Positions 52,974 to 61,363 are shown, counted from the first letter of the stretch. The stretch: 61,425 bases of DNA from an uncultured Ruminiclostridium sp. (GCA_947629925.1 CANRFO010000014.1:1-61425), one strand, 5' to 3'. A program made the numbers and translations. Notes: generated by a model from the letters alone, not told the origin.

Positions 52974-54435
52974 CTCTGACGCTCCTCAAAAGCTTTCTTT
53001 CATCGCACTTTCCGTTTTCGGTAAGCGGAAGCTCCTTCACCGTGCGTATCACAGGACACATATATGCGGGGAGCCGCCCGCGCAGTTCCCTTGCGATCTC
53101 GGACGGAGTTTTGCTCGTATTTTCCCGCAGGATAAGAAAGGCGATAAGCGAAAGCACCCTGCCGTCCGAGAATTTTTCGGGCAAAACGACCGCCTTTTCC
53201 ACATAACCCAGCTCATAAATATTCTTTTCAATATCAGAAAGCTCGATACGGAAGCCTTTATATTTTATCTGTCTGTCCTTTCGGCTGCTGAAATATAAAA
53301 CGCCGTTTTCCTTTCTGCCCAGATCTCCCGTAGCATAAGCGCGCTCGCCCATATATGTCATAAAGGCGGCGTTCTGAGGGTCGTTCAAATATCCGTCTGC
53401 AACGCTTGCGCCTGTTATTATTATTTCGCCTGTCTGACCGTCGGGGACTTCGCGCAGGTCTTCATCAACGATATATATCCTTACGTCATGCTTAGGGTAT
53501 CCGAGAGGTATCTCCTTTGAAATATCAGGCTCATATGACAGCTCGCAGCTTGTCACCGCATAAGTACATTCGGTGGGACCGTAGCAATTGATGACGCGTA
53601 TGTTACCAAACCTTTCGTACAGCTTTTTTACTGTCGAAGCAGACAGCTTTTCACCGCAGAACAGGATAAGTTTCAGCTCAGGCAAAAGCGACCGATCAAA
53701 CGACTTGTCCAGCAGAAGAAGATCCGCAAAAGACGGGGTGAATACAGCGACTGAGCCGCCGCTCTCCCGCAGTTCATGAAACAAAAGACCGAGATCCGTA
53801 TACGATCCTGCACTCAGGATATAATGCTCGCTTTCGCTGAGAACGCTCAGATAAAGGTCGGCGACCGATGCGTCAAAAGAAAAATCCGCCTGATTTAAAA
53901 CAACCTCCCGATTCGTTCCGACAATGCCGCTCAGCCACCTGATACACGAATCTACGTTCCTATAAGTCACCTTTACGCCTTTGGGAGTTCCCGTGCTTCC
54001 TGAAGTAAAAATTATATAGCAGATGTCGTCGGGCTGTAAAAAGATATGTTCTATTTCCGCATTATCGGAGCTTTCCATGATTTTGCGGCACTGCTCCGAC
54101 GATACTGCGGGAAAGCATTCCTGAATATCGCCCAGAACCACGATGGGCTTTACAGCGTCCAATATCTGTCTGACCCGCGTCATCGGCGTACTTTCATCTA
54201 TCGGGACATAAGCTGCGCCTGCAAAAGAGCAGGCTAAAAACGCCGCTTTCATCATTACGTCTTTATGTCCGTATACGACTACGGGACGCTTATTCGGGTT
54301 CTGCCGCAGGAGAAACGCGTACAGACCGCACACAAAGCGGTAAAGCTTCGCATAGGAAAAGCTTTGTCCCTGCACCGTGTACGCCTTGCAGCTGCTTTTC
54401 CGCTTCAGGACTTTTAATATGTCATCTAATATCAT
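52945..54435 (-). CDS. DltA-like amino-acid adenylating ligase
   Basis: The enzyme is about 496 residues and belongs to the AMP-forming ligase superfamily, with FTSGSTGTPKGVK (phosphate loop), SFDASVADLY, CYGPTECTYAVTS, YATGDLGR and C-terminal LTENGKCDERKL (catalytic Lys). A single-domain stand-alone adenylation enzyme of this length with a YGPTE.T.AVTS motif is typical of DltA, which activates D-alanine and loads it on DltC. Start 54435 lies just after the vanW-like stop; a longer start at 54456 overlaps that gene. Operon: VanW-like, ligase, carrier; no DltB or DltD here. Confidence 0.88.
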   Translation of the reverse strand: MILDDILKVLKRKSSCKAYTVQGQSFSYAKLYRFVCGLYAFLLRQNPNKRPVVVYGHKDVMMKAAFLACSFAGAAYVPIDESTPMTRVRQILDAVKPIVVLGDIQECFPAVSSEQCRKIMESSDNAEIEHIFLQPDDICYIIFTSGSTGTPKGVKVTYRNVDSCIRWLSGIVGTNREVVLNQADFSFDASVADLYLSVLSESEHYILSAGSYTDLGLLFHELRESGGSVAVFTPSFADLLLLDKSFDRSLLPELKLILFCGEKLSASTVKKLYERFGNIRVINCYGPTECTYAVTSCELSYEPDISKEIPLGYPKHDVRIYIVDEDLREVPDGQTGEIIITGASVADGYLNDPQNAAFMTYMGERAYATGDLGRKENGVLYFSSRKDRQIKYKGFRIELSDIEKNIYELGYVEKAVVLPEKFSDGRVLSLIAFLILRENTSKTPSEIARELRGRLPAYMCPVIRTVKELPLTENGKCDERKLLRSVRDVGKNHTNN

Positions 54436-54439
54436 ATTT

Positions 54440-55273
54440 TCATGCCCGAATTTCATCAGGCGGTATAAGGTCGTAATCGTACAATACCTTGGAGTGGTTG
54501 TCCAAAATAAGCTCCTTTTTTATCTCCTCATTCGTCGCTTTATCAATTATATGACGATATACCTTGCTGTTGCGGAAAAATACGCCGTCCTCGTCCTTTG
54601 CAAAATGATGGTCTTCCTCGGTGAGCTCATATGTATACTTAGTAGGTACAGTGCTTCGTATCTCGCCGAAAAGAAAAGTATCGTCCTGCCATATCCTGAC
54701 CTGCACGGGAGCGTCGGTGACGTTTTTAAACCTGTAATCCAGAGCTTTGTAATTTATCGACGTGCCTGTGCCGAAAGGCGAACGGCGCTTGTTGTCAGGA
54801 AAGATTGCGTCGGAATGATGATGAAGCTCTGTGACCTCAAGCGGCGTATGCAGTACGAGCCAGTGGATCATATTGCCCATCTGACAAAGACCTCCGCCGA
54901 CGCCCTTGCCCAGATTGCTTTTTGAAATAACAAGTCCTTCAAGATAGCCCTTTCTTTTGGTAGGATTTCCCACAAGAGACCAGAAAGAAAATTCCTCGCC
55001 CGGCTCCACTATAATGCCGTCGATCTTTTTACCCGCTATGAGAAGATTTGTGACCTTGTTCTGCTGAAGGGTCATATCCACGCCATGAAGCTGCCGCACC
55101 ATAATTTTTGCGTCGCCCTTCCACAAATAAGGAAGCGACTCGGCGCTTTTCTTTTTAGCAAACCTCCTGCCCTGAAAAAAATCACGAAGCTCCTTTTTTC
55201 TGCATTCTTTAAAAAGAGAGATCTTATAACATACGGGACCGTATTCACAAAAAAGCTTGCGTTTCTTTTTCAC
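54440..55273 (-). CDS. VanW-family protein
   Basis: The protein is about 277 residues with a basic N-terminus (no clear signal peptide or membrane helix) and the VanW domain (about 55-235; PGEEFSFWSLVGNPTKRKGY, GVGGGLCQMGNMIHWLVLH, HHSDAIFPD). VanW occurs in vancomycin-resistance clusters but its activity is not established. GTG 55273 has GGGAAGAGGG ahead and is preferred to GTG 55297. First gene of the operon with the DltA/DltC-like genes, suggesting a wall or surface modification role. Confidence 0.85.
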   Translation of the reverse strand: MKKKRKLFCEYGPVCYKISLFKECRKKELRDFFQGRRFAKKKSAESLPYLWKGDAKIMVRQLHGVDMTLQQNKVTNLLIAGKKIDGIIVEPGEEFSFWSLVGNPTKRKGYLEGLVISKSNLGKGVGGGLCQMGNMIHWLVLHTPLEVTELHHHSDAIFPDNKRRSPFGTGTSINYKALDYRFKNVTDAPVQVRIWQDDTFLFGEIRSTVPTKYTYELTEEDHHFAKDEDGVFFRNSKVYRHIIDKATNEEIKKELILDNHSKVLYDYDLIPPDEIRA

Positions 55274-55448
55274 ACGCTCACCCTCTTCCCTTTTCACAAT
55301 ATATCCGATTTATCGTACAGATCTATCTGAACGCGGCTTTGCTCTGAACTCGGCAGGCTCTGAGCTGAAATTCAGGGAACAAAGCCTTTTTGTATGATAA
55401 AATCAAGTTTATGCAAAAAATTATATCACACAAAAAGTACGATGTCAA
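55274..55448 (-). promoter_or_regulatory. Perfect promoter and structured leader of VanW operon
   Basis: On the minus strand: TTGACA (55448-55443), 17 bp, TATAAT (55425-55420), perfect consensus. The leader of about 138 nt can fold with GGCTTTG near its start pairing with CAAAGCC (about 55387-55334), with an inner CTGAA/TTCAG arm. No T-box sequence is seen. The remaining gap 55449-55612 holds no supported gene. Confidence 0.7.
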
Positions 55449-55610
55449 TACAAAAACGCCCGTTTCTCAGCGGAAACAGGCGGTTTTTACGATATTCGGA
55501 GAGAGGAGGAAAGAGTTTTGTTCGGGATCTTTCGGCTTCGACTGAGTTATCGGAAGCGCATTTGAAGCGGCTCAGCGGCTGTGTCAGCGATTTTCGGGCG
55601 GTAAATATAA

Positions 55611-55637
55611 AAACACGCTCCCGTGTTGGGAGCGTTT
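55611..55637 (-). terminator. Terminator downstream of the tRNA-like gene
   Basis: ACGCTCCC (55615-55622) with GGGAGCGT (55628-55635) around GTGTT, with a T-tract on the minus-strand exit side. A second small hairpin GCAGCG-TCA-CGCTGC lies at 55643-55657. Confidence 0.7.
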
Positions 55638-55657
55638 ATGGTGCAGCGTCACGCTGC

Positions 55658-55729
55658 TGGAGCGGATTACGGGACTCGAACCCGCCACATTCACCTTGGG
55701 AAGGTGACTTAAAAACACTATAAATCCGC
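55658..55729 (-). tRNA. tRNA-Gly(CCC)-like, degenerate D arm (probable att site)
   Basis: On the minus strand the acceptor GCGGATT pairs with AATCCGC; the anticodon arm TCACC-TTCCCAA-GGTGA gives anticodon CCC; the variable loop (5 nt), T arm GCGGG-TTCGAGT-CCCGT and U-CCA end (55661-55658) are all normal. The stretch between acceptor and anticodon stem is only 15 nt, has no D-stem pairing and no GG, so the 5' half is not a functional tRNA arm. This suits a 3' tRNA half displaced by an integrated element. Confidence 0.55.
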
Positions 55730-55744
55730 TTGCAGAACGACTTT

Positions 55745-55954
55745 TCAATTTTTGCTGACCCGCATTTGACCCGCATTGTCTTTATTTTCTAATTTTATAA
55801 ACTCATCAAGTTTGTCAATATTTTGTCTTTTATATAGACTGTCAAGGTGAGTGTATATAGCCATAGTGGTTTTAATATCAGAATGTCCCATTTGTTCCTT
55901 GGCCGTCAAAATATCCACGCCCGACATATATAAAAGGGTAGCGTATGTATGCCC
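55745..55954 (-). pseudogene. Tyrosine integrase C-terminal remnant
   Basis: The reading frame starts abruptly after a stop at 55957-55955 and gives the end of a phage/ICE-type tyrosine recombinase: HTYATLLYMSGVDILTAKEQ, then MGHSDIKTTMAIYTHL with the catalytic His of the LGHS box and the nucleophile Tyr. The N-terminal arm-binding and core domains and the catalytic Arg-Lys half are absent. It points toward the adjacent tRNA-like att site, the usual place for an integrase. The element has lost its own recombinase. Confidence 0.85.
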
Positions 55955-56262
55955 TTATGGTATAATAAAGACAAGCGCGGGAATCCTTTGATAAAAGGAG
56001 TTTGTGGGCGTTTGCCGTTATATTTCAATTCTTTTTCCAATGAAATTTTACGGTTTAAAATCTGTTAAAAAAGAGGGGATGTTTATTTAAGACAAAAATT
56101 TGAGGTGAAAACCCTCAAAAAAATAGAAAGGCGCATACACTGTTTAAGGTGCCTATTGTTCAAATCAGTTGAACAAAAAGATAACCCTGTATCAGACGGT
56201 TAAGCCGTCGGGTACAGGGTTTTTCTGTGTCAGAATATAAAAAGTCAGGAAGTGTGATTACA
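55955..56262. other. AT-rich gap with terminator, no gene
   Basis: No supported ORF. A clear hairpin AACCCTGTA (56183-56191) with TACAGGGTT (56213-56221), a nested GACGG/CCGTC stem and T-run to 56225 is an intrinsic terminator on the plus strand, suggesting a lost or very short upstream transcript. TATAAT at 55961-55966 lacks a -35. A small stem TTTGAGG/CCTCAAA sits at 56099-56119. Confidence 0.6.
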
Positions 56263-56376
56263 ATGAAAAATAAAACAGGTGAAGCGCATATAGCACAAAA
56301 CAAGAAAAAAGTCAAGTCCTTTTTGAAAAATTTTTTCTTTAAGTACGAAATTTTTGTTATAGAGGTGTTAAGGTAA
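56263..56376 (+). CDS. 37-codon ORF coupled to Rep-like gene
   Basis: ATG 56263 has AGGAAGTG ahead at good spacing and encodes a 37-residue, Lys/Phe-rich, basic peptide (pattern KNKTGEAHIAQNKKKVKSFL then aromatic residues). Its TAA stop (56374-56376) shares one base with the next ATG (56376), the TAATG arrangement of translational coupling. Function unknown; possibly a leader controlling the Rep-like gene. Confidence 0.5.
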   Translation: MKNKTGEAHIAQNKKKVKSFLKNFFFKYEIFVIEVLR

Positions 56377-57491
56377 TGGCATACTGCAATGTTGAGAAAA
56401 TCGAAGGATACACAGTAATGGCAAATCACCATTTACGGGACATGCGATTATCTCTTAAAGCGAGAGGACTTCTCTCTCAGATACTGTCGCTCCCTCCCAA
56501 ATGGGATAAGTCAATCGAAGGTCTGGCAAAAATCAATCGGGAATGTTCTGATACCATTGCAAGCATAATTAAAGAACTTGAGGCGGCAGGATATATAACT
56601 CTCAGCGGAGATTTTCTGTACGCTCAAGCGGTTCAGGATAATTTTAATATGTTGCTACCATTGCCTGAAGAGGACTTGACGCAGGAGATCGGATTTGAGG
56701 AAATGATTGAAAAAATATACCGCATTGACCGCAGAGAAGCCTTTGAGGTGTGGGACTGGTGTATCGATCAGTTCATTCCGTATATGGAATATTCAAACGA
56801 TACGGAAGACAAGCTGACAGACAGGATAGTGACGAGCGGAGCTTACAACAATGATTTTTTCAGCATAATGGCGGAATATTCCGAAAGAAAGCCCGACTTT
56901 GCCATCAAGCTGATATACTGCTCAAGGGAGCTTGTAAGAGATTACGGGACCTTGCTGTTCAAGCTCCTGGAAAGGAATAACGAAAAGCTGGCTAAAGGCT
57001 TGTTTATCGTATGCGCCGACGGCGGAAATGCAAACAGCGAAAATTTGAGCAGGATAATCCGCGAGATGGTAAATCAGTGCGTATGCAGCGATGATGAACT
57101 TGTAGATCCGAGAATAATAAGGGACGGTTTTATTTCCGTCTACAAGGAAAAATATCCTCATGCGGCAAACGATAGGATTGCGGAATGTGAAAAAAAGTTA
57201 GAGGAAAAGCAGAAAAAGCTGGACGAAGAAAGGAAAAAGGAATACGAAAAGCGGCTCGCCGACGATAAGAAATATATTTGCTGCGGAGTTAAACCGGACG
57301 GCTATTCCGATACCGTTTATCACTATCTTGGAGATGAAAGCGTAAAGGTGGGAGATAAGGTGAAGATCCCCGCAGGCGTAAAAAACACGATAATAACGGG
57401 AACGGTGGTCTCAGCGGGAGAATATCTCAATATCGCCGCTCCTTTCCCTGTGGAAAAGATGAAGAAGATAATTGAAGTTATCACTGAATAA
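56376..57491 (+). CDS. Rep-type winged-helix N-terminus fused to unknown domains
   Basis: The 371-residue protein starts with the replication/regulatory winged helix common on plasmids and ICEs (about 10-80: VMANHHLRDMRLSLKARGLL, LPPKWDKSIEGLAKINREC, IIKELEAAGYI). The middle (95-270) is helical and unrecognised; a Lys/Glu coiled coil (270-295) leads to a small beta-rich domain (300-371; VKVGDKVKIPAG, TGTVVSAGEY) that resembles SH3/KOW-like folds. The chimera may be a partial replication initiator with a new C-terminus. Ribosome site AGAGGTGTTAAGG. Confidence 0.7.
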   Translation: MAYCNVEKIEGYTVMANHHLRDMRLSLKARGLLSQILSLPPKWDKSIEGLAKINRECSDTIASIIKELEAAGYITLSGDFLYAQAVQDNFNMLLPLPEEDLTQEIGFEEMIEKIYRIDRREAFEVWDWCIDQFIPYMEYSNDTEDKLTDRIVTSGAYNNDFFSIMAEYSERKPDFAIKLIYCSRELVRDYGTLLFKLLERNNEKLAKGLFIVCADGGNANSENLSRIIREMVNQCVCSDDELVDPRIIRDGFISVYKEKYPHAANDRIAECEKKLEEKQKKLDEERKKEYEKRLADDKKYICCGVKPDGYSDTVYHYLGDESVKVGDKVKIPAGVKNTIITGTVVSAGEYLNIAAPFPVEKMKKIIEVITE

Positions 57492-57492
57492 A

Positions 57493-57536
57493 AAATAAAC
57501 GGCTGAGCATTTTAGAGATGTTCAGCCGTTTTATTT
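57493..57536 (+). terminator. Intrinsic terminator after Rep-like gene
   Basis: An 18-bp stem (57493-57510 with 57518-57535, one wobble) flanked by A/T tracts. Confidence 0.88.
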
Positions 57537-57644
57537 ATGTGTAAACGCATTATTTTATATTGTTAACTTGGATGATTTAATTTTTATTAAAATGATGTTT
57601 TTCGATTTGCAGTCCCAAAAATCGGACACTTATAAGAACTGCGC

Positions 57645-57673
57645 TTGACATTGGTAATAAAAGGCTTTATAAT
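57645..57673 (+). promoter_or_regulatory. Perfect sigma-A promoter in decayed region
   Basis: TTGACA (57645-57650), 17 bp, TATAAT (57668-57673). It would read into the decayed gene at 57865 after a leader of about 185 nt that holds the palindrome GTTGCGCAAC (57723-57732). Confidence 0.7.
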
Positions 57674-57864
57674 TTAAATATCACTTATGATATAAACAAA
57701 AAATCTTGCTTAAAAACAAGAACGTTGCGCAACTTTTGCACTAACGGTTTTACTGAGCGATTAAAAAAATATTTACAATCTGGCAATTCTACTTTCTTTA
57801 TATAAAATTGGCGGCTAAAATGCTACTCTAAATAATTTTAAAAACATTTTAAGGAAGGTATATA

Positions 57865-58250
57865 ATGAAATTAGAGGGATTTTTTAGTTTTCTGCTGAAA
57901 CAGAAGTAAACAGGTTTTGCATAACAGAGGATATATTTGTATTCAGAGAGTCTTTATAAGTATGGTATGCCGATACTGACCAAACGGTCATGTTCAAGAA
58001 TATGCAAAAGTTGTTTGATTATGAGTATATAAAGGGACAGGTGTTATTATATTCTTATATCGGCTAATAATAGGTGGATTATACGGATAGAAGTACAATC
58101 AAAGCAATTGAAAAGGACATTAAATTTGGCAATGCGAACGAGATTTTTAAATGTTTTCACTGACGTTTATTCTTTTAATATAACCTCAACTTATCAGCTT
58201 ACTCTTTATTGTGGCAGAAAGCCGCAAATTTTCTGTTTACCTATAAAAAT
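57865..58250 (+). pseudogene. Decayed gene of unknown family
   Basis: ATG 57865 has a strong AAGGAAGG site but stops after 14 codons (57907-57909). Beyond it, fragments of apparent protein-like coding switch frames and are broken by stops: RFCITEDIFVFRES, then VWYADTDQTVMFKNMQKLFDYEYIKGQVLLY, then VDYTDRSTIKAIEKDIKFGN. I do not recognise the family. The intact promoter and ribosome site suggest recent loss. Confidence 0.4.
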
Positions 58251-58285
58251 ATTGACAATAAGTCACGCTTTCACTCTGCCAACTG

Positions 58286-58314
58286 TTGAAATATATTGAA
58301 TTTTGAGGTATAAT
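58286..58314 (+). promoter_or_regulatory. Sigma-A promoter of the restriction-modification operon
   Basis: TTGAAA (58286-58291), 17 bp, TATAAT (58309-58314). Confidence 0.7.
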
Positions 58315-58352
58315 AATTTTATATAGAATAGGCACACATAAGTACAGGCATT

Positions 58353-58556
58353 ATGATTGTGGCAGTAAATTAAAAAAGACTATGACATTTATCGCTTTAC
58401 CGAGATATGAAAAATTGATAGCTCTGGCACATATGCTATTAGAAAGCTCTACCGTGGAGACAATGTAACTACCAATGTTTTGAACAAATTTGCCGTGCGC
58501 TTGACTGCTCTCTGGGCGATATGGTTGAAATCACGCCAAAAGATAAATGGCAGTAA
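58353..58556 (+). pseudogene. XRE-family regulator pseudogene
   Basis: About 68 codons long, the usual size of small Cro/CI regulators. From ATG 58353 the frame reads MIVAVN-stop-KRL-stop-HL..YRDMK, where the stops replace the usual Tyr and Trp of the VNYKRLWHL start. Later, another frame gives KLYRGDNVTTNVLNK, and after a one-base deletion CRALDCSLGDMVEITPKDKW ending at TAA 58554. Such regulators commonly precede hsdM; here it is clearly dead. Confidence 0.75.
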
Positions 58557-58595
58557 GAATGACTAATACATTATTTAGAAAGAGAGGTTGCAAGA

Positions 58596-60170
58596 ATGGC
58601 AAAGGCAACAGCAAAAGAGAAAAAAGAAATTTCTATGGAGGAAGCTCTTTGGAAAAGCGCAGACAAGCTTCGTGGTGCTATTGAACCCGCTGAATATAAG
58701 CACGTTGTTTTGAGCTTATTCTTTCTTAAATTTGCAAGCGATAAATTCTCAAAATGCAGAGAAAAGATAATCAAAACTCACGGCGAGAAGTATGCCGACA
58801 TGAAACCGTTTTATACGCAGGAAAATGTGTTCTATCTGCCGGAGGAAAGTCGTTGGAGCTATATCATCGAGAATGCGAAGCAGGACGACATTGCTTTGAA
58901 GATTGATACCGCTCTGTTTACAATAGAAAAGAATAATCCCGCTCTGAAAGGAGCGCTGCCTGATAACTACTATTCTCGTTTGCATTTTGATACGGCGAAG
59001 CTTGCTTCCTTGCTTGATGAAATAAACCGAATCAACACCGAAGATGAAGAAAATGATATTATCGGGCGTGTATATGAATATTTCCTAAGCAAATTTGCTC
59101 TTGCAGAAGGAAAAGGCAAGGGAGAATTTTACACGCCAAAATGTATCGTCAATCTGATTGCGGAAATGCTTGAACCATATGACGGGATTCTTTATGACCC
59201 ATGCTGTGGCTCTGGCGGTATGTTTGTGCAATCAATTAAATTTGTAGAGGCTCACAGCGGAAATAAAAAGAATGTGTCTATCTATGGGCAGGAATATACC
59301 AACACTACCTTCAAACTGGCAAAGATGAATTTGGCTATCCGCGGTATATCTGCAAACCTCGGAGAAATGGCTGCGAATACCTTTACCAACGACCAACACA
59401 AGGATTTGAAAGCAGATTATATAATGGCAAATCCGCCGTTTAATCAGAAAGAATGGCGAGAGGAAAACGAGCTTGTGGACGATCCTCGTTGGAACGGCTA
59501 TGAAGTTCCGCCTACGAGCAACGCCAACTACGGTTGGATACTGAACATTGTCTCTAAGCTTTCGCAAAACGGCGTGGCCGGTTTCCTGCTTGCAAATGGA
59601 GCTTTGTCCGATGATGGAACAGAGCTTAAAATCCGTCAGCAGTTAATAGAAAATCATCTTGTGGAAGCTATTATTATTCTGCCAAGAAATCTGTTCTATA
59701 CAACAGACATCAGCGTAACGCTTTGGATTTTGAACAAGAATAAAAAAGCTCGTATTGTGGAACAGAACGGGCAGTTAAAACACTACCGCAATCGTGAAGA
59801 TGAGATACTCTTTATGGATTTGCGACAGATGGGCAGTCCTTATGAAAAGAAGTACATAGAACTGACCGAGGAAGATAGAGCAAAAGTCACGGCGGTATAT
59901 CACAACTGGCAGCAGGAAGGCTTTGAACAGACATATGAAAATGTGCCGGAGTTCTGCTATTCTGCTTCCTTTGATGAGGTCAAAGAAAAGGGATTTACTC
60001 TTGTTCCAAGCCGCTATATCGAGTTTATCAATCGTGATGAGAACATAGACTTTGATACCAAAATGAAAGCTTTGCAGAGTGAACTGAAAGACCTGCTTGT
60101 GCAAGAAGAAAAGTCAAAAGCAGATTTGCTGAACGTGTTTAAGGAGTTGGGGTATGAAATCAAATTATAA
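58596..60170 (+). CDS. hsdM: Type I restriction-modification DNA methyltransferase subunit
   Basis: The 524-residue protein has a helical N-terminal HsdM domain (about 14-150) and a N6-adenine methyltransferase domain with GKGEFYTPKCIV, the SAM motif YDPCCGSGGMF (about 202-212) and catalytic NPPF (in IMANPPFNQ). With HsdS it forms the sequence-specific methylase. AGAGAGG precedes the start. It overlaps hsdS by 17 nt. hsdR is not in the window. Confidence 0.96.
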   Translation: MAKATAKEKKEISMEEALWKSADKLRGAIEPAEYKHVVLSLFFLKFASDKFSKCREKIIKTHGEKYADMKPFYTQENVFYLPEESRWSYIIENAKQDDIALKIDTALFTIEKNNPALKGALPDNYYSRLHFDTAKLASLLDEINRINTEDEENDIIGRVYEYFLSKFALAEGKGKGEFYTPKCIVNLIAEMLEPYDGILYDPCCGSGGMFVQSIKFVEAHSGNKKNVSIYGQEYTNTTFKLAKMNLAIRGISANLGEMAANTFTNDQHKDLKADYIMANPPFNQKEWREENELVDDPRWNGYEVPPTSNANYGWILNIVSKLSQNGVAGFLLANGALSDDGTELKIRQQLIENHLVEAIIILPRNLFYTTDISVTLWILNKNKKARIVEQNGQLKHYRNREDEILFMDLRQMGSPYEKKYIELTEEDRAKVTAVYHNWQQEGFEQTYENVPEFCYSASFDEVKEKGFTLVPSRYIEFINRDENIDFDTKMKALQSELKDLLVQEEKSKADLLNVFKELGYEIKL

Positions 60171-61344
60171 GATTGGTGATGTAATAAGGGTGGTAGATAA
60201 TAGAAATGGTGGATTACTTTGTGATAATTTAAAAGGACTAAGTATGACTAAAGAGTTTCGCTCTTCTACATCAAATATTGTAGGTACAGATTTAAGTAAA
60301 TATAAAATAGTACAAAAAAAGCAATTTGCGGTAGATTTTATGTCTGTAATACGTGTACACAAAATACCGATTGCTCTAAATATTTCTAATGAAGCAATAC
60401 TTGTTTCACCTGCATATACAGTATTTGAAGTTAAAGACGAGAACATTATTTTGACAGATTATCTAATGATGTGGTTTTCTCGCCCAGAATTTGATAGATA
60501 TGCTGATTTCAGAAGTGATGCCGCCATACGAGGAGGATATGGTTGGAATGAACTTTGTGATACCAATATTTGTATTCCACCCATCAAGGAACAACTTGAA
60601 ATCGTCGCAAGCTATAAGGCGATAACCGATAGAATAGCGTTAAAAAAGAGGATAAATGATAATTTATCTGACACGGCAAGTACGCTATTCCAGAAATTAT
60701 TCTTAGCATCTTCCGATAAGGATCAATGGCCGATAGGAACGTTTTCCCATTTTATACATTCCACAGTAGGTGGCGACTGGGGGCAAGAATCTCCAACAAG
60801 CAATTACACACAAGAAGTCTCGTGTATTCGAGGAACCGATATACCTCTGTTAAACGCTGGAAGCATTTCGTCTGCTCCGACACGTTATATTCTTCCAAAG
60901 AATTTCCTTGCCAAGCGCATCAAGGCTAATGATCTTGTGGTCGAGATATCTGGAGGAAGCCCAGTACAAGCAACTGGCAGAATAGCTCTCGTTCCTCAAC
61001 AAGTACTTGATTACAGAGGCAATAAGCTCATATGTTCAAATTTTTGCCGAATTGTAACGGTGGATACTATATATTTACAGTATTTTCTTCAATACTGGCT
61101 ATACCTTTATAATGCTGGCAGAATGTTTGATTACGAGAATAGCTCTACGGGCCTTAAGAACTTCGATTTTTCATCTTTTGTAGAGAAGGAGCCTATTCCT
61201 ATTCCACCTGAAGACGTTGTTCAAGGATATAACAAAATAGTGTGGCCCTTGTACAGGCAGCTTTTCTCCAATGGGTTCGAAATTGAAACGTTACAGGAAA
61301 CACAGCAACATATTCTGCCTCGTATCATGTTACACGGATTTTAA
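60154..61344 (+). CDS. hsdS: Type I restriction-modification specificity subunit
   Basis: The 396-residue subunit has two target-recognition domains (about 1-140 and 190-365), each followed by a conserved helix. The central one reads IKEQLEIVASYKAITDRI then ALKKRINDNLSDTASTLFQKLF (about 143-183); the final one ends ETQQHILPRIMLHGF. It decides the bipartite DNA target. A 14-bp piece of the central helix region recurs inverted just after the stop codon (see repeat). Confidence 0.93.
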   Translation: MKSNYKIGDVIRVVDNRNGGLLCDNLKGLSMTKEFRSSTSNIVGTDLSKYKIVQKKQFAVDFMSVIRVHKIPIALNISNEAILVSPAYTVFEVKDENIILTDYLMMWFSRPEFDRYADFRSDAAIRGGYGWNELCDTNICIPPIKEQLEIVASYKAITDRIALKKRINDNLSDTASTLFQKLFLASSDKDQWPIGTFSHFIHSTVGGDWGQESPTSNYTQEVSCIRGTDIPLLNAGSISSAPTRYILPKNFLAKRIKANDLVVEISGGSPVQATGRIALVPQQVLDYRGNKLICSNFCRIVTVDTIYLQYFLQYWLYLYNAGRMFDYENSSTGLKNFDFSSFVEKEPIPIPPEDVVQGYNKIVWPLYRQLFSNGFEIETLQETQQHILPRIMLHGF

Positions 61345-61363
61345 GCCGCTAAATTATCATTTA
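60653..61363. repeat. Inverted repeat flanking second hsdS recognition domain
   Basis: TAAATGATAATTTA at 60653-60666 recurs inverted at 61350-61363. Both copies encode NDNL in frame, the first in hsdS, the second in the minus-strand ORF entering from the right. The pair brackets the second target-recognition domain. Confidence 0.6.

Noticed and set aside
55321-55412. T-box leader before the VanW/DltA operon
   Set aside because: A GCCGCG string resembles part of a T-box, but the full T-box bulge and the terminator/antiterminator pair are absent.
55745-55927. Functional integrase or excisionase
   Set aside because: Only the C-terminal ~70 codons remain; catalytic Arg/Lys region and DNA-binding domain are missing.
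58108-58299. 63-residue ORF in the decayed region
   Set aside because: No ribosome site, no domain, and it crosses frame-shifted remnants of the older gene.
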